A stretch of DNA of 64,000 nucleotides from DASRJW01 sp035649435 (lineage in GTDB: Bacteria > Krumholzibacteriota > Krumholzibacteriia > G020349025). This document shows, piece by piece, positions 39,199 to 50,976 of the stretch. Position numbers and translations under genes: made by a program. How positions within the stretch are numbered: position 1 is the first letter of the stretch; the number at the start of each line of letters is the position of its first letter. The stretch lies in NCBI GenBank assembly GCA_035649435.1, contig DASRJO010000063.1, positions 1-64,000 of the forward strand, in the 5' to 3' direction. A model generated the notes under the pieces. The model saw only the letters and a program-made list of their open reading frames with translations. It did not search any database and was not told the DNA's origin.

Positions 39199-40319
39199 GC
39201 GCGGCCGGGGCCCAGGAGGCGCCGCGCCCTCGGCGCCTCGTGTCCGTCGTCGGCGCGCGGCCGAACTTCATGAAGCTCGCGCCGCTCGTGCGCGCGCTCG
39301 CACCACGCCGGGACTGGACGCACGTGATCGTGCACACCGGCCAGCACTACGATGCCAACATGTCGGACGTGTTCTTCGACGAGCTCGAGATAGGAGCTCC
39401 GGACATCCATCTCGGTGTCGGCTCCGGCTCGCATGCCGAACAGACGGCGCGCGTCATGCTGGCGGTGGACGAAGTCCTGAATCTCGCCACACCGGATCTG
39501 ATGGTCGTGGTCGGCGACGTCAATTCGACGTTGGCTGCGACGCTCGTGGCGAGCAAGCGCGGCGTCGCGGTCGCGCACGTCGAGGCGGGACTGCGCAGCT
39601 ACGACCGCGGCATGCCGGAAGAGATCAACCGCGTGCTCACGGATCAGCTGGCGACCTTGCTGCTGACGCCGTCCGCCGATGCCGACGCGAATCTCGAGCG
39701 CGAAGGCATCGCTCCGGAACGCATTCACTGCGTCGGCAACGTCATGATCGACAGCTTGCTGCACGCCTTGCCCCGCGCACGGGCAGGCCGGCCGTGGGAG
39801 CGCTTCGGACTACAGCCTGCGGGCTACGCGCTGATCACGTTGCACCGGCCATCCAACGTCGACGAGCGCGCGAAGCTACGAGATCTCGTCACGGTCCTGG
39901 ATCGGCTCGCGGACAGGCTGCCGGTGCTGTTCCCGGTGCACCCGCGCACGCGCAAGATGATCGCGGAGTTCGACCTCGCACCGCGGCGGATTCAGCTCGT
40001 CGATCCCGTCGGCTACCTCGACTTCATCGGGCTCGAATCGGCGGCGCGGCTGGTGCTGACCGACTCGGGGGGAATGCAGGAAGAGACCACGGTGCTCGGG
40101 ATCCCTTGCCTGACCTTGCGCGTCAACACCGAACGGCCCATCACCGTGAGCCAGGGCACGAACCGCATCGTCGGCCAGGATCCAGTGCGCATCTGGGATG
40201 CGGCGGAAGAGATTCTCGCCGCGCCAGCGCCCTTGCCCCGGGCGGTGGAAAAATGGGACGGGCACGCCGCGGGACGCATCCTCGCGGTCTTCGATGCGTT
40301 CTTCATGGCTCGGGAATGA
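39195..40319 (+). CDS. wecB: UDP-N-acetylglucosamine 2-epimerase (non-hydrolysing)
   Basis: A 374-residue GT-B fold enzyme interconverting UDP-GlcNAc and UDP-ManNAc. Landmarks are VVGARPNFMKLAPL, VIVHTGQHYD, VVGDVNSTLAA, VEAGLRSYDRGMPEEINR, and TDSGGMQEE with LGIPCLTLR. The ATG at 39195 overlaps the rfbB stop by four bases. It supplies ManNAc-type sugars to a surface polymer, together with its neighbours. Confidence 0.94.
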   Translation: MSAAGAQEAPRPRRLVSVVGARPNFMKLAPLVRALAPRRDWTHVIVHTGQHYDANMSDVFFDELEIGAPDIHLGVGSGSHAEQTARVMLAVDEVLNLATPDLMVVVGDVNSTLAATLVASKRGVAVAHVEAGLRSYDRGMPEEINRVLTDQLATLLLTPSADADANLEREGIAPERIHCVGNVMIDSLLHALPRARAGRPWERFGLQPAGYALITLHRPSNVDERAKLRDLVTVLDRLADRLPVLFPVHPRTRKMIAEFDLAPRRIQLVDPVGYLDFIGLESAARLVLTDSGGMQEETTVLGIPCLTLRVNTERPITVSQGTNRIVGQDPVRIWDAAEEILAAPAPLPRAVEKWDGHAAGRILAVFDAFFMARE

Positions 40320-40417
40320 AACCGGCGATCGCGTGCGGCTCCGGCCGCCGGGGGTCTGGGGAGCGTAGGCAGTCCAGACCCGAGGGGTACGCGGGTTGCA
40401 TGGGAAGGGTGCAGCGC

Positions 40418-40446
40418 TTGACGTTGCGGGAGATGACACATACACT
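40418..40446 (+). promoter_or_regulatory. Sigma-70-like promoter for wecA-type gene
   Basis: TTGACG (40418-40423), 17-base spacer, TACACT (40441-40446). The predicted leader to the TTG start at 40547 is about 95 bases. Confidence 0.5.
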
Positions 40447-40546
40447 TCCGGCGTTTCCGGCTTGGGCGCGCACCCCAGAGCCGGTCGCCTGCCCGAGGCT
40501 GTCTCGTCTTCCAGATTCGTGGGTCCCTTCGTCCGGGTAGGGTGTC

Positions 40547-41728
40547 TTGCCGACTCCAGAACTGGTTGCGCTGCTACCACTCGGCGTTGCCTTCTCGACC
40601 ACATATTTCCTCGTCCCCCAGGTTCGACGTTTTGCCATCGAGTGGAAGCTCGGGGACAAACCCAACGGCCGCAAGCTGCACGCGCGCGCGATTCCACACT
40701 TGGGCGGCGTGGCGATCTTCGCCGGCTTCTTCTTGGCGCTGCTGGTGCTGTTGGCGACTCCATTCGGCGTGACGCAGGCGAGCCGTATTCTGGCGCTGCT
40801 TCCGGGCTTGCTGCTGGTCTTCGGTCTCGGGCTGGTGGACGATCTGCGCGGACTCCGCGCCGGCGTGAAGCTCGTCTATCAAGTGGTCGCTGCCGTCTGC
40901 GTGGTGGCGATGGGGGGCGGCCTGTGGCAGGGATCGTTCTCCGATCCGATCTTCGCGCTCGCGGTCGCGCTCAGCGTTCTCTGGTACGTGGGCGTGTGCA
41001 ACAGTGTCAACTTGATCGACGGCTTGGACGGTCTCGCGGCCGGCATCGCGGTGGTCGCAGCGGCAGCGTTTCTCGCCGTCGGGATTCGCGTCGGAGATGC
41101 AGCTGTCGTCTTGGTGGCCATGAGCCTGATGGGCGCGCTGCTAGCTTTCCTGCGCTTCAACTTCCATCCCGCGCTCATCTTCATGGGGGACACGGGCAGC
41201 ATGTTCCTCGGCTTCACCCTCGCGTTCCTCACCTGTTTGCTCGCGCCGCAGGTGGGGCTCGTGAGCGCTCTGCTCGGCGGCGCCACCATTCTCGGCGTCC
41301 CCATCCTCGACACGCTGACGGCGATCTGCCGGCGTCTCGCGGCGCGGCGGCATATTTTCGCCGCCGATGGCGAGCACACACATCACAAGCTGTTGCGTCT
41401 CGGGTTGTCGCACCGCGCGGCCGTGCTGTTGCTGTATGCATTGGCGACGGTTTTCGCCGCCCTCGGTGCCGGCATTCTCCTCGGCCACCCGCGTTTGATC
41501 TTCGCTGCCGTGGCGCTGGGCGTTTGCTTCCCGCTGGTCCTCGCCGGTCTGCCGCGTTGGCTCGCGTCCCGCGATGCCGCAACACCCGCGTCCAGTCCGG
41601 CCATTCCATCCCTGCCGGAGATGCCTCAAGCACCCGTGGCGGCGGAGCCTGCGGCGCGGAATCGCGAGACGGTGCATGCGCGCGAGGCCGTGGGTGCTCT
41701 GCCGCCCAGCGTACGCCGACGGACCTGA
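40547..41728 (+). CDS. Undecaprenyl-phosphate sugar-1-phosphate transferase (WecA/TagO type)
   Basis: A 393-residue MraY/WecA superfamily enzyme with about eleven membrane helices. Catalytic loops visible: LGLVDDLRG (Asp-Asp), NLIDGLDGLAAG, FMGDTGSMFLGF, and DGEHTHHKLL (the histidine motif of the WecA branch). It transfers HexNAc-1-phosphate to undecaprenyl phosphate to start a surface polysaccharide. The start is TTG 40547 with AGGGTG upstream; no earlier ATG fits. The last about 60 residues are a Pro/Ala-rich, non-conserved tail. It closes the block begun by the UDP-sugar dehydrogenase. Confidence 0.92.
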   Translation: MPTPELVALLPLGVAFSTTYFLVPQVRRFAIEWKLGDKPNGRKLHARAIPHLGGVAIFAGFFLALLVLLATPFGVTQASRILALLPGLLLVFGLGLVDDLRGLRAGVKLVYQVVAAVCVVAMGGGLWQGSFSDPIFALAVALSVLWYVGVCNSVNLIDGLDGLAAGIAVVAAAAFLAVGIRVGDAAVVLVAMSLMGALLAFLRFNFHPALIFMGDTGSMFLGFTLAFLTCLLAPQVGLVSALLGGATILGVPILDTLTAICRRLAARRHIFAADGEHTHHKLLRLGLSHRAAVLLLYALATVFAALGAGILLGHPRLIFAAVALGVCFPLVLAGLPRWLASRDAATPASSPAIPSLPEMPQAPVAAEPAARNRETVHAREAVGALPPSVRRRT

Positions 41729-41795
41729 ACCGACCCGCCGCACTCTCCAAGGTCATGCGCGACTGGCGATGTCGTGTGTCCGGTTGTCGCTGGAT

Positions 41796-43010
41796 TCAAA
41801 TGGCCCAGTAACGCGCTTCGCGGCCCCCGCCGACGATGAGCACCAAGCCGCCAATGCGCAATGCATGCAAGTGTCGTAGCAGCGTACGACGCGGTGCTTG
41901 CACCACGCGCATGAGATCCATGGCGCGGCTGCCGGGGTGCGCGGCAAGATGCGCCAAGATGCGCTCTTGATGCGCGGGGATTGCTTGGGACAGGCGCAGG
42001 ACGACGAATCGCCGCGCCGCCAGGCTGCAGCCGGCGGTGCCGACCCGCAGCAGTGCACCTGCATTGGCCAATTGCAGATGGCTGAGCAAGCTCGACGCGC
42101 GCGCGCGTGGCCAAGCTGCATCGGGCGACGCGAGCTGTCGTTGCAGCGCCGGCCAAGTGAGACGGTGCTCGGGTGACTCCAAGAGCAGCGCCAGCACTTC
42201 CCACGCCGCCGGTGCCGCGTCGAAGTGGATCGCACTCGCCGGCGTTCGGACGCGCGGTCGGTCGAGGACCACGCGATGCCGCACGTCCACCCAGAGTTGC
42301 CATGGCTCGCGCTGCAGGTCGGCAAGCTCGGCCCGGCACATGGCGCGCGCGGGGCGCTGCCAGTCCTCGACACGCGCCACGGGTGCAGAGCGCAACAGAT
42401 CGTCGAGGGCCAAGTGCCAGCGCCGCAGCGACGCGAGCTGGGCGGAGTCCACATAAGGATGGGCGGTGCGCTCGGCGCGGGCGGCGTCCTCGAGATCGCC
42501 GGCGTACAGGGCGCGTTCGGCCGCGAGCAGGTGCACGCTGGCATGCACGGCCGCAGGATGCCGGCGCTGCAAGCGCTGTTGCAACGGCGCGAGCTCCGCT
42601 CGCGTGGTGACGCCACCACGGCGCAGCTGCAAGCGCAGCAGCGCCGTGTCGAGAACGAGCGCAGTGGGTTCGTCCGTCGCTTGACGGCGCGCGCGGCGCA
42701 ACCACGGGTCGGCGCCGGCGAAGCTGCGCTGTCGCATGCGGAGCTCGACGCTAGCGAGGGTGGCGGCGAGGGCCACGCCAGGGTCCGATGCGCGCAACAA
42801 GGGTCGCAAGAGCTGATGTGCGCGCTGGGTCTCGCCGGTCTCGGCCGCCGCCAAGCCGCGCACCAGGCGCACGGCTTCGGTAGTGAGGATGTCCTCGCGA
42901 TCTGCGGGACCCAAGAGGTGCAGCGCGCGCGGGGCGTCGCCCGCCTGCACCGCGGCGAGCGCTTCGAGCACGCGCGGCGGGAGCAGTCGCTGCGGACGCT
43001 GCCAGACCAT
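41796..43010 (-). CDS. Helical-repeat protein with C-terminal winged helices
   Basis: A 404-residue soluble protein from ATG 43010 (AAGGG five bases upstream). Residues 1-about 230 are TPR-like helices. Residues about 265-340 look like one winged helix (AWEVLALLLESPEHRLTWPAL.R). The last 65 residues are a second one, with a recognition-helix-like VQAPRRTLLRHLHALRIGG and wing GGGREARYW. I do not recognise a named family. It probably binds DNA and may act on the palindrome at 44565-44588 in front of its neighbour; that link is inference from position. Confidence 0.75.
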   Translation of the reverse strand: MVWQRPQRLLPPRVLEALAAVQAGDAPRALHLLGPADREDILTTEAVRLVRGLAAAETGETQRAHQLLRPLLRASDPGVALAATLASVELRMRQRSFAGADPWLRRARRQATDEPTALVLDTALLRLQLRRGGVTTRAELAPLQQRLQRRHPAAVHASVHLLAAERALYAGDLEDAARAERTAHPYVDSAQLASLRRWHLALDDLLRSAPVARVEDWQRPARAMCRAELADLQREPWQLWVDVRHRVVLDRPRVRTPASAIHFDAAPAAWEVLALLLESPEHRLTWPALQRQLASPDAAWPRARASSLLSHLQLANAGALLRVGTAGCSLAARRFVVLRLSQAIPAHQERILAHLAAHPGSRAMDLMRVVQAPRRTLLRHLHALRIGGLVLIVGGGREARYWAI

Positions 43011-43098
43011 CGCAACCCTTCCGCCATGAGACGCGAGCTTGCGAACGGAGTGGCGAAGCGCCCGTGTGTCCGAGCACCGGTCGGGTGCTCCCGAGGTG

Positions 43099-44526
43099 TC
43101 AGCGCACGACGACGAGCTTGCGTGCGGTGGCGAGCCACTCGGGCCGAGTCACGGCGAAGTATACGCCCGCTGCCACCGGGGTGCCGGTTTCGTCGCGACC
43201 GTCCCACGCGAATGAATGCGTGCCGGGGGAGAGCTCGCGCGCGGCGAAGCTGCGCACCAAGCGACCGCGAGCATCCATCACCGTGAGCCCCACGGGGACG
43301 GAACGCGGCGTGCGCAGGACGAGCTGCGTCGACGCACGCACCGGATTCGGGAAAGCGTCGAGCGACATGAAGGCCTGGCGCTCCTGGAAGGTATCGGACG
43401 TGTTGTCGGTGAAGAAAGCCGACACGACCTCCGTGATGGCGGGCGCGTAGAAACTCATGTGCGGGAAGCCGTTGGCGTCGAGCGCCAGACTGGTCCATGG
43501 ACCTTGGGGTCCGATCTCGTCGACGACTTGGGGCGCCCAGGCCGCGCCGCCGTTGGCGTTCTTGATCGCATACCGCACCGCGTTCTCGAACACGTCGTAG
43601 TAGCCGAGATGCGGCACGTCCCCCTCGCCGATCTCGATCGAACAGAACGAACCGTGCAACTCCGCGCCCACGGCTTGAGCAATGCCGTGCGACCAAGTCG
43701 TGGTTGGCTTGGTGGCGTAGCGCGTGCGCTGGTTGTTCTGGTCGTAGTATGCGATGTGCGGCCGGCCCTGCGAGTCCAGATCCAGCGAGATGAACAGGGC
43801 GTTTACGAACGTCGCCCCCGACGGCGTTTCCAACGTCCACGTCGAGCCGGACTTGGACGCGTAGCGCAGATGGCCGTCGGCGCCAGCCGTGCCGAAGTCT
43901 TGGTAGGCGATGCGCGGATTGTTCGCCGCGTCGAGAGCAAGCGCGCTGTAGAGCCCGACGTTGCCGGTCGCTTCGACGGATTCGGGCGTCCACGTGCCGC
44001 CGGACTTGCGCGCGTATCGCAGGTTGCCATTGGTGTTGTCGTAGTAGCTGATGTGGGGGTTGTTCTGCGAGTCGAGCTCGAGCGAGCAGTACTCGCCGAT
44101 GTTGTTCGTCGCTTCGACGGTTTGGATCGTCCATGCGCCGCCGCTGCGCCAGGCGTACTTCAGGTCGCAGATCGGCGCATCGTTCGGATCGAGAAAGTAG
44201 TAGTAGGCGATGTGGGGATTCCCCTGTGAGTCGATCTCGAGCGAAGCCCAGCGGCCGGTGTCGCCGGTCGTGTCCACGGTGGTGAGCACCCAGCCACCGG
44301 CCGTCTTCTCGGCGTAGACGAGATCGCGTCCGACGCCCTCGTAATAGGCGATGCGGGACTGGCCCTGGCCGTCGACCGCCACTGAGGTGGCGTTGTGACC
44401 CTGCGCGAATCCGGAGCTCCCGACTGGGGCGAGAACCCATTCGGCCGCGGCATGCGCGGCATCGACGCAGGGTATGACGAGGATGGCGGCGAGCGCCAAG
44501 GGCGTGACGAGTCGATGGCTGAGCAC
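43099..44526 (-). CDS. Secreted beta-propeller-like protein with FlgD-type C-terminal domain
   Basis: The start is GTG 44526, with AGGAGG five bases upstream; it opens a signal peptide (core LALAAILVIPC, cut after AHA). The 475-residue product has about seven repeats of the form S[IL].[LI]D..G.PHI[AS]YYD......[LV]RYA.K....W, a propeller-like array. The final about 85 residues, beginning SLDAFPNPVRAST, match the FlgD-like immunoglobulin domain with DARGRLVRSF..RELSPGTHSFAWDGRDETGTPVAAGVYFA. That domain is typical of exported proteins in FCB-group bacteria, where it is thought to help sorting. Confidence 0.9.
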   Translation of the reverse strand: MLSHRLVTPLALAAILVIPCVDAAHAAAEWVLAPVGSSGFAQGHNATSVAVDGQGQSRIAYYEGVGRDLVYAEKTAGGWVLTTVDTTGDTGRWASLEIDSQGNPHIAYYYFLDPNDAPICDLKYAWRSGGAWTIQTVEATNNIGEYCSLELDSQNNPHISYYDNTNGNLRYARKSGGTWTPESVEATGNVGLYSALALDAANNPRIAYQDFGTAGADGHLRYASKSGSTWTLETPSGATFVNALFISLDLDSQGRPHIAYYDQNNQRTRYATKPTTTWSHGIAQAVGAELHGSFCSIEIGEGDVPHLGYYDVFENAVRYAIKNANGGAAWAPQVVDEIGPQGPWTSLALDANGFPHMSFYAPAITEVVSAFFTDNTSDTFQERQAFMSLDAFPNPVRASTQLVLRTPRSVPVGLTVMDARGRLVRSFAARELSPGTHSFAWDGRDETGTPVAAGVYFAVTRPEWLATARKLVVVR

Positions 44527-44564
44527 GGAAACCTCCTGCACCGGTGTAATGCGGTCGGCCAGCC

Positions 44565-44588
44565 AGAATCGATGCATGGATCGATTCT
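44565..44588. promoter_or_regulatory. Operator-like perfect inverted repeat
   Basis: AGAATCGAT-GCATGG-ATCGATTCT: perfect 9-base arms around 6 bases, in the 113-base gap between the divergent secreted-protein and CPBP protease genes. It covers the predicted start point of the minus-strand promoter at 44593-44621, where a repressor would block transcription. Confidence 0.6.
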
Positions 44589-44592
44589 CTCA

Positions 44593-44621
44593 ATTATGAA
44601 CGATACCCGAAGGCCAGGCAA
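44593..44621 (-). promoter_or_regulatory. Promoter of FlgD-tail secreted protein
   Basis: Minus strand: TTGCCT (44616-44621), 17-base spacer, CATAAT (44593-44598); start near 44586, leader about 60 bases. Confidence 0.45.
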
Positions 44622-44639
44622 CGGGACGGCGGAGGCGGA

Positions 44640-45356
44640 ATGATAGCCTCACGAGGTGGGTCCTGCCAAGACCCCGGCGGGAGACTCGAATTGCGCCAAC
44701 TCGACCGCTCCGCTCGCGGCGAAAGCAGCGGCGCCGTCATCGCCATCGCGTGGGCGGTGTGCTCCGGGCCCGTGGTCGCGCTCTGCCTGCGAGCCGATGC
44801 CTCGGCTTGGGTCGCCTTGTGCGTTTACCAGTTCGGCTGCGCCCTCGCCACGCGAGTCGTCCGCGGCGGCCTGGGCCGGCGCCCGGCAACGGCGCGCCTC
44901 CTGGGTGTCGCGATCGCCACGGCGGCGATCGTCGTCGCGCTCGGTTTCGCCGCGCGCTGGCTCGGCTTCTTCCCTCGACCCCGGCCGATTTGGCAAGCGT
45001 GGGGGCTCGAGCCGCCCGGTGACATGTGGCTCGTGCTCGTCTTCGCCACGCTCAATCCGTGGATCGAGGAACGCTTCTGGCGTGGAGCGTTGCTCGACGA
45101 TCCGGTGCGTCGGCGAGTCGGTGCTCGCGGTGCACGCGCGCTCGCGGTGTGGGGTTTCTGTCCGTTGCATGCCGTGTTCTTGCTGCGCAGCTTCGATGCG
45201 CTGTCCGGCTGGTTGTGCACAGGAGGTGTGCTGCTCGCCGCCATTCTGTGGACCTCTGCGCGCGAACGATCTGGGAGCGCCTGGTGGGCGGCAGCGAGCC
45301 ATCAAGGTGCCGACGTAGGTGTCGTATGCCTCTACTGGCTCTGGCTCCGAGCCTGA
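44640..45356 (+). CDS. CPBP family intramembrane protease
   Basis: A 238-residue membrane protein with about seven helices. The glutamate-protease motifs are present: IEERFWRG (E143-E144-x3-R148), CPLHAVFL (His177) and SHQGADVGV (His221, Asp225 where many members have Asn). CPBP/Abi proteins cleave or modify membrane substrates and are often linked to bacteriocin immunity or sorting; the substrate here is unknown. GGAGG lies before the ATG. It is transcribed divergently from the FlgD-tail protein and ends at a shared bidirectional terminator. Confidence 0.85.
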   Translation: MIASRGGSCQDPGGRLELRQLDRSARGESSGAVIAIAWAVCSGPVVALCLRADASAWVALCVYQFGCALATRVVRGGLGRRPATARLLGVAIATAAIVVALGFAARWLGFFPRPRPIWQAWGLEPPGDMWLVLVFATLNPWIEERFWRGALLDDPVRRRVGARGARALAVWGFCPLHAVFLLRSFDALSGWLCTGGVLLAAILWTSARERSGSAWWAAASHQGADVGVVCLYWLWLRA

Positions 45357-45374
45357 GTCACGCAGACGAAAAAA

Positions 45375-45398
45375 AGAGGGCCCCCGCAGGAGCCCTCT
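45375..45398. terminator. Bidirectional terminator
   Basis: AGAGGGC-(10)-GCCCTCT, a 7-bp stem at 45375-45398. Plus-strand transcripts meet CTCTTT after the stem; minus-strand transcripts meet a run of seven T. It serves the CPBP gene and secreted protein B, which converge here. Confidence 0.85.
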
Positions 45399-45420
45399 CT
45401 CTTTCAGCCAGACGAACGAA

Positions 45421-46233
45421 CTACCGATACAGGTCCTTGACGCCAGACCACGTCTTTGCTTCCGCGAGCGCGGCTGCAGAGGCGCCGGCCTTGCCGGGAG
45501 GCGGGCTGCAGGCGCCGATGCCCGGGCTTGCGGGATTGTTGATGGTGAAGAAACCGCTGGTCGAGCAAGTGGACGCCATCGGGAATGGCGGCACCGGGGT
45601 CTGGCACGTGGTGAGGTTGTCACCCAAGCAGACCTTGGTGAACGCCGGGGCGTCGCACAGCGTGAACAACGGACAACGGAAGAACACGTTGCCAGGCGAG
45701 AAGTGCTGGCCAGTCGACATGTCGATCTGCGGCGGCACCGCGGTGGAGCCGCAAGGTGCAGTCGGAATCACGATCAGAGTCGAGATGAGCACGCGGCCCG
45801 TGCCGCCACCCGTCTGGCACACGTTCCATGCGATGTTCTGGCCGCGCGGTGCCGGATCCGGTGGGAACCAGGCGTTGCCGAGCAGCGTGGTCGCAGGCAC
45901 TGGGATTTCGATGAAGAAATACCCGGCATCCGCGGCGGTCGTCGCACCGTACTTTCCGGCGTACTCGACGCCCGTGATGCCACCGGCGCTCGCACCCTTG
46001 AGCTGGGCATAGACCTGGATCACGGGTGGCTGGCAAACACCCCACGGCGACTTGCCGTTGGGCGAAGAGTTGTTGAACACGATCTTCCAGAACGGGCACT
46101 CGTCACCAACATGGCCCCCCCCGGTGCCACTCACCGTGGCCAGCATCTGGATGTCTCCATCCGAGGCCCAGGCGTTGAAGGATGCCAACGCCAGAAGCGC
46201 TGGCACGAGACCCAAAGCAAGCTGTCTTTTCAT
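45421..46233 (-). CDS. Secreted protein with C-terminal TWSG..K..L.R tail (B)
   Basis: From ATG 46233 (GGAGGAG six bases upstream), 270 residues with a signal peptide cut after AWA (about residue 23). The core is Cys- and Pro-rich, with ITGVEYAG and RGQNIAWNVCQTGG...VLIS, echoing GVEFSIQG and GGWNVVWTECQPG of the protein at 22920-23579. After an Ala/Gly/Pro linker and a short helix it ends exactly at TWSGVKDLYR: seven of ten positions are identical to the other tail, the rest conservative. No known domain. The strong terminator at 45375-45398 ends a single-gene transcript. Confidence 0.85.
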   Translation of the reverse strand: MKRQLALGLVPALLALASFNAWASDGDIQMLATVSGTGGGHVGDECPFWKIVFNNSSPNGKSPWGVCQPPVIQVYAQLKGASAGGITGVEYAGKYGATTAADAGYFFIEIPVPATTLLGNAWFPPDPAPRGQNIAWNVCQTGGGTGRVLISTLIVIPTAPCGSTAVPPQIDMSTGQHFSPGNVFFRCPLFTLCDAPAFTKVCLGDNLTTCQTPVPPFPMASTCSTSGFFTINNPASPGIGACSPPPGKAGASAAALAEAKTWSGVKDLYR

Positions 46234-46294
46234 GAGAAGCTCCTCCATTCCTTCGGCGGAATTCGTCGTCTGGCCCACCTGCACGCCCCGCCTC

Positions 46295-46309
46295 GGTACC
46301 TCTGGTACC
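46295..46309. repeat. Paired GGTACC sites in leader of secreted protein B
   Basis: GGTACC at 46295-46300 and 46304-46309, separated by TCT; a third occurs at 46366-46371 inside the promoter spacer. Each is self-complementary, so the pair can form a small hairpin or act as spaced protein sites. Confidence 0.3.
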
Positions 46310-46351
46310 TGAATAAGCGGCGCCCGTCTCGGTAATCTAAGGGGGCGCCTA

Positions 46352-46381
46352 ATTCTGTCCCTTCGGGTACCCCGGCGTCAA
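46352..46381 (-). promoter_or_regulatory. Promoter candidate for secreted protein B
   Basis: Minus strand: TTGACG (46376-46381), 18-base spacer, CAGAAT (46352-46357). It predicts a leader of about 110 bases that includes the paired GGTACC sites. Confidence 0.4.
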
Positions 46382-46504
46382 GACCGCTTTCACCCAAAAC
46401 CAGTGATTTGTCGCGCATTCCCAGGCTTTGTCGGCCCTTGCGCGACGCGACGAGGCACCGGGGCGCCGTTCAGTGGGTGAAAAAACCCGTGACTCGATAA
46501 GGAA

Positions 46505-47830
46505 TCAGCAGGTCGATCGAGGCATGGTGGCCAGGGGCTGTCCGATGAGGGTATGCGCCGACGCGGCGACGATTTGCACCGGAATCGTGCTCCCCACGTC
46601 GAGGCCTGTCCCGGGGACGACGACGCAACGGTTGCCATCGTCGCGGCCGAGGAGATCCGCGGCGTTCTTTCGGCTCGGTCCCTCGAGCAGCACGTCGACC
46701 GTGCTGCCGATGTGACGTCGATTGCGTGAGCCGGAGATCTCCTTCTGCAGAGCGTTCAAACGCACGACGCGCTCGGTTTTCACCGTTTCGGCGACGTCGT
46801 CGGCGTACTTGCGCTGCGCGATCGTGTTGCGCCGTTCGGAGTACTTGAAGATGAAAGCCGAGTCGAACTGCACGCGCGACATCACGGCCTCGGTCGCGGC
46901 GAAGGCGGCGTCGTCCTCGCCCGGGAAGCCGCAGATCACGTCCGTGGACAGGCTGACGCCGGGAATGGTGTCGCGGATCTCGTCCACGAGGTCGAGGAAC
47001 TCGCGCTGGCTGTACGTGCGCCGCATGCGTTCGAGCACCACATCGTCGCCCGCCTGGAGCGGCAAGTGGATGTGCTTGCAGAGCTTCGGGTGGGAACGGA
47101 TGGCCTGCAGCAGCGGCCGCGGAAAATCCTTCGGATGCGGCGAGGTGAAGCGGATGCGCTCGATGCCGTCCACTTCAGCCACACGCAGCAGCAGCGCGGC
47201 GAAATCTGTCGCCTCGAAGCGGTAAGAGTTCACGTTCTGGCCGAGCAAGGTCACCTGCTTGGTGCCGGCCTCGGCGAGGCGGCGCGCCTCACTCACGATG
47301 CTCTCGGGCTCGCGGCTGCGCTCGCGCCCGCGCGTGTAGGGCACGACGCAGAAGGTGCAGAAGTTGTCGCAGCCGCGCATGCAAGCGATCCAGGCGTTGA
47401 CGCCGGGCGCGCGCGTGGGGAAGACATCGGCGTAGGTCTCGTACTCGGAAAGATCGATTTCGAGGCCCTTGTTGCCGCTGTCACAGACCGCGTGGATGAG
47501 CCGCGGCAAGCGCTTGTACGAATCCGGCCCGGCCACCAGATCGATCACCGGATGCGTCGCGAGCAGTTCCTGCTTCAGGTTCTGCGCCATGCAACCGAGG
47601 AGCCCCACGATCAGGCGTGGGTTGCGCTGCTTCAGTGCGCGCAGGTGTCCGAGGCGGCCGTAGATGCGATCGTGCGCCGATTCACGAATCGCGCAGGTGT
47701 TGAGCAAGACGACATCGGCGTCGTCCAGGGTCGGCGTCATGCGGAAGCTGCCGTCGTGCAGGATCGTGCGCACGAGCTCCGAGTCGTACTCGTTCATCTG
47801 GCAGCCGTACGTTTCGAGATAGACCTGCAC
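46505..47830 (-). CDS. miaB: tRNA-2-methylthio-N6-dimethylallyladenosine synthase
   Basis: A 441-residue methylthiotransferase. The N-terminal cluster cysteines are in YGCQMN, NTCAIRE and LGCMAQ; the radical SAM CxxxCxxC is CMRGCDNFCTFC; a C-terminal TRAM domain follows. MiaB adds methylthio to i6A37 of tRNAs. The start is GTG 47830, six bases after AAGGAG; longer frames upstream overlap the next gene. It lies 35 bases downstream of the fused radical SAM gene, on the same strand. Confidence 0.95.
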   Translation of the reverse strand: MQVYLETYGCQMNEYDSELVRTILHDGSFRMTPTLDDADVVLLNTCAIRESAHDRIYGRLGHLRALKQRNPRLIVGLLGCMAQNLKQELLATHPVIDLVAGPDSYKRLPRLIHAVCDSGNKGLEIDLSEYETYADVFPTRAPGVNAWIACMRGCDNFCTFCVVPYTRGRERSREPESIVSEARRLAEAGTKQVTLLGQNVNSYRFEATDFAALLLRVAEVDGIERIRFTSPHPKDFPRPLLQAIRSHPKLCKHIHLPLQAGDDVVLERMRRTYSQREFLDLVDEIRDTIPGVSLSTDVICGFPGEDDAAFAATEAVMSRVQFDSAFIFKYSERRNTIAQRKYADDVAETVKTERVVRLNALQKEISGSRNRRHIGSTVDVLLEGPSRKNAADLLGRDDGNRCVVVPGTGLDVGSTIPVQIVAASAHTLIGQPLATMPRSTC

Positions 47831-47865
47831 GCGCACCTCCTTGGGCCCCGGCCCCGCGGCGAGGT

Positions 47866-50781
<2,916 letters not shown>

Positions 50782-50976
50782 ATCGACCCCCCTGTGGCAG
50801 CGAGAAAATGGCGGCGGCGCGGAGCGCACCTCCGGCATGGTAGCCGGGGAGCCGCAGAGGGTCAACGACCGCCGGCGCGGGGATCACAACGCCGACGCGG
50901 CCGGAGAATCCACGCGTTTCGTGCGCGGCCAGACGTATACTCGCGCGCCGGATGCGCGATGGCCCTCGGAGGTGGC

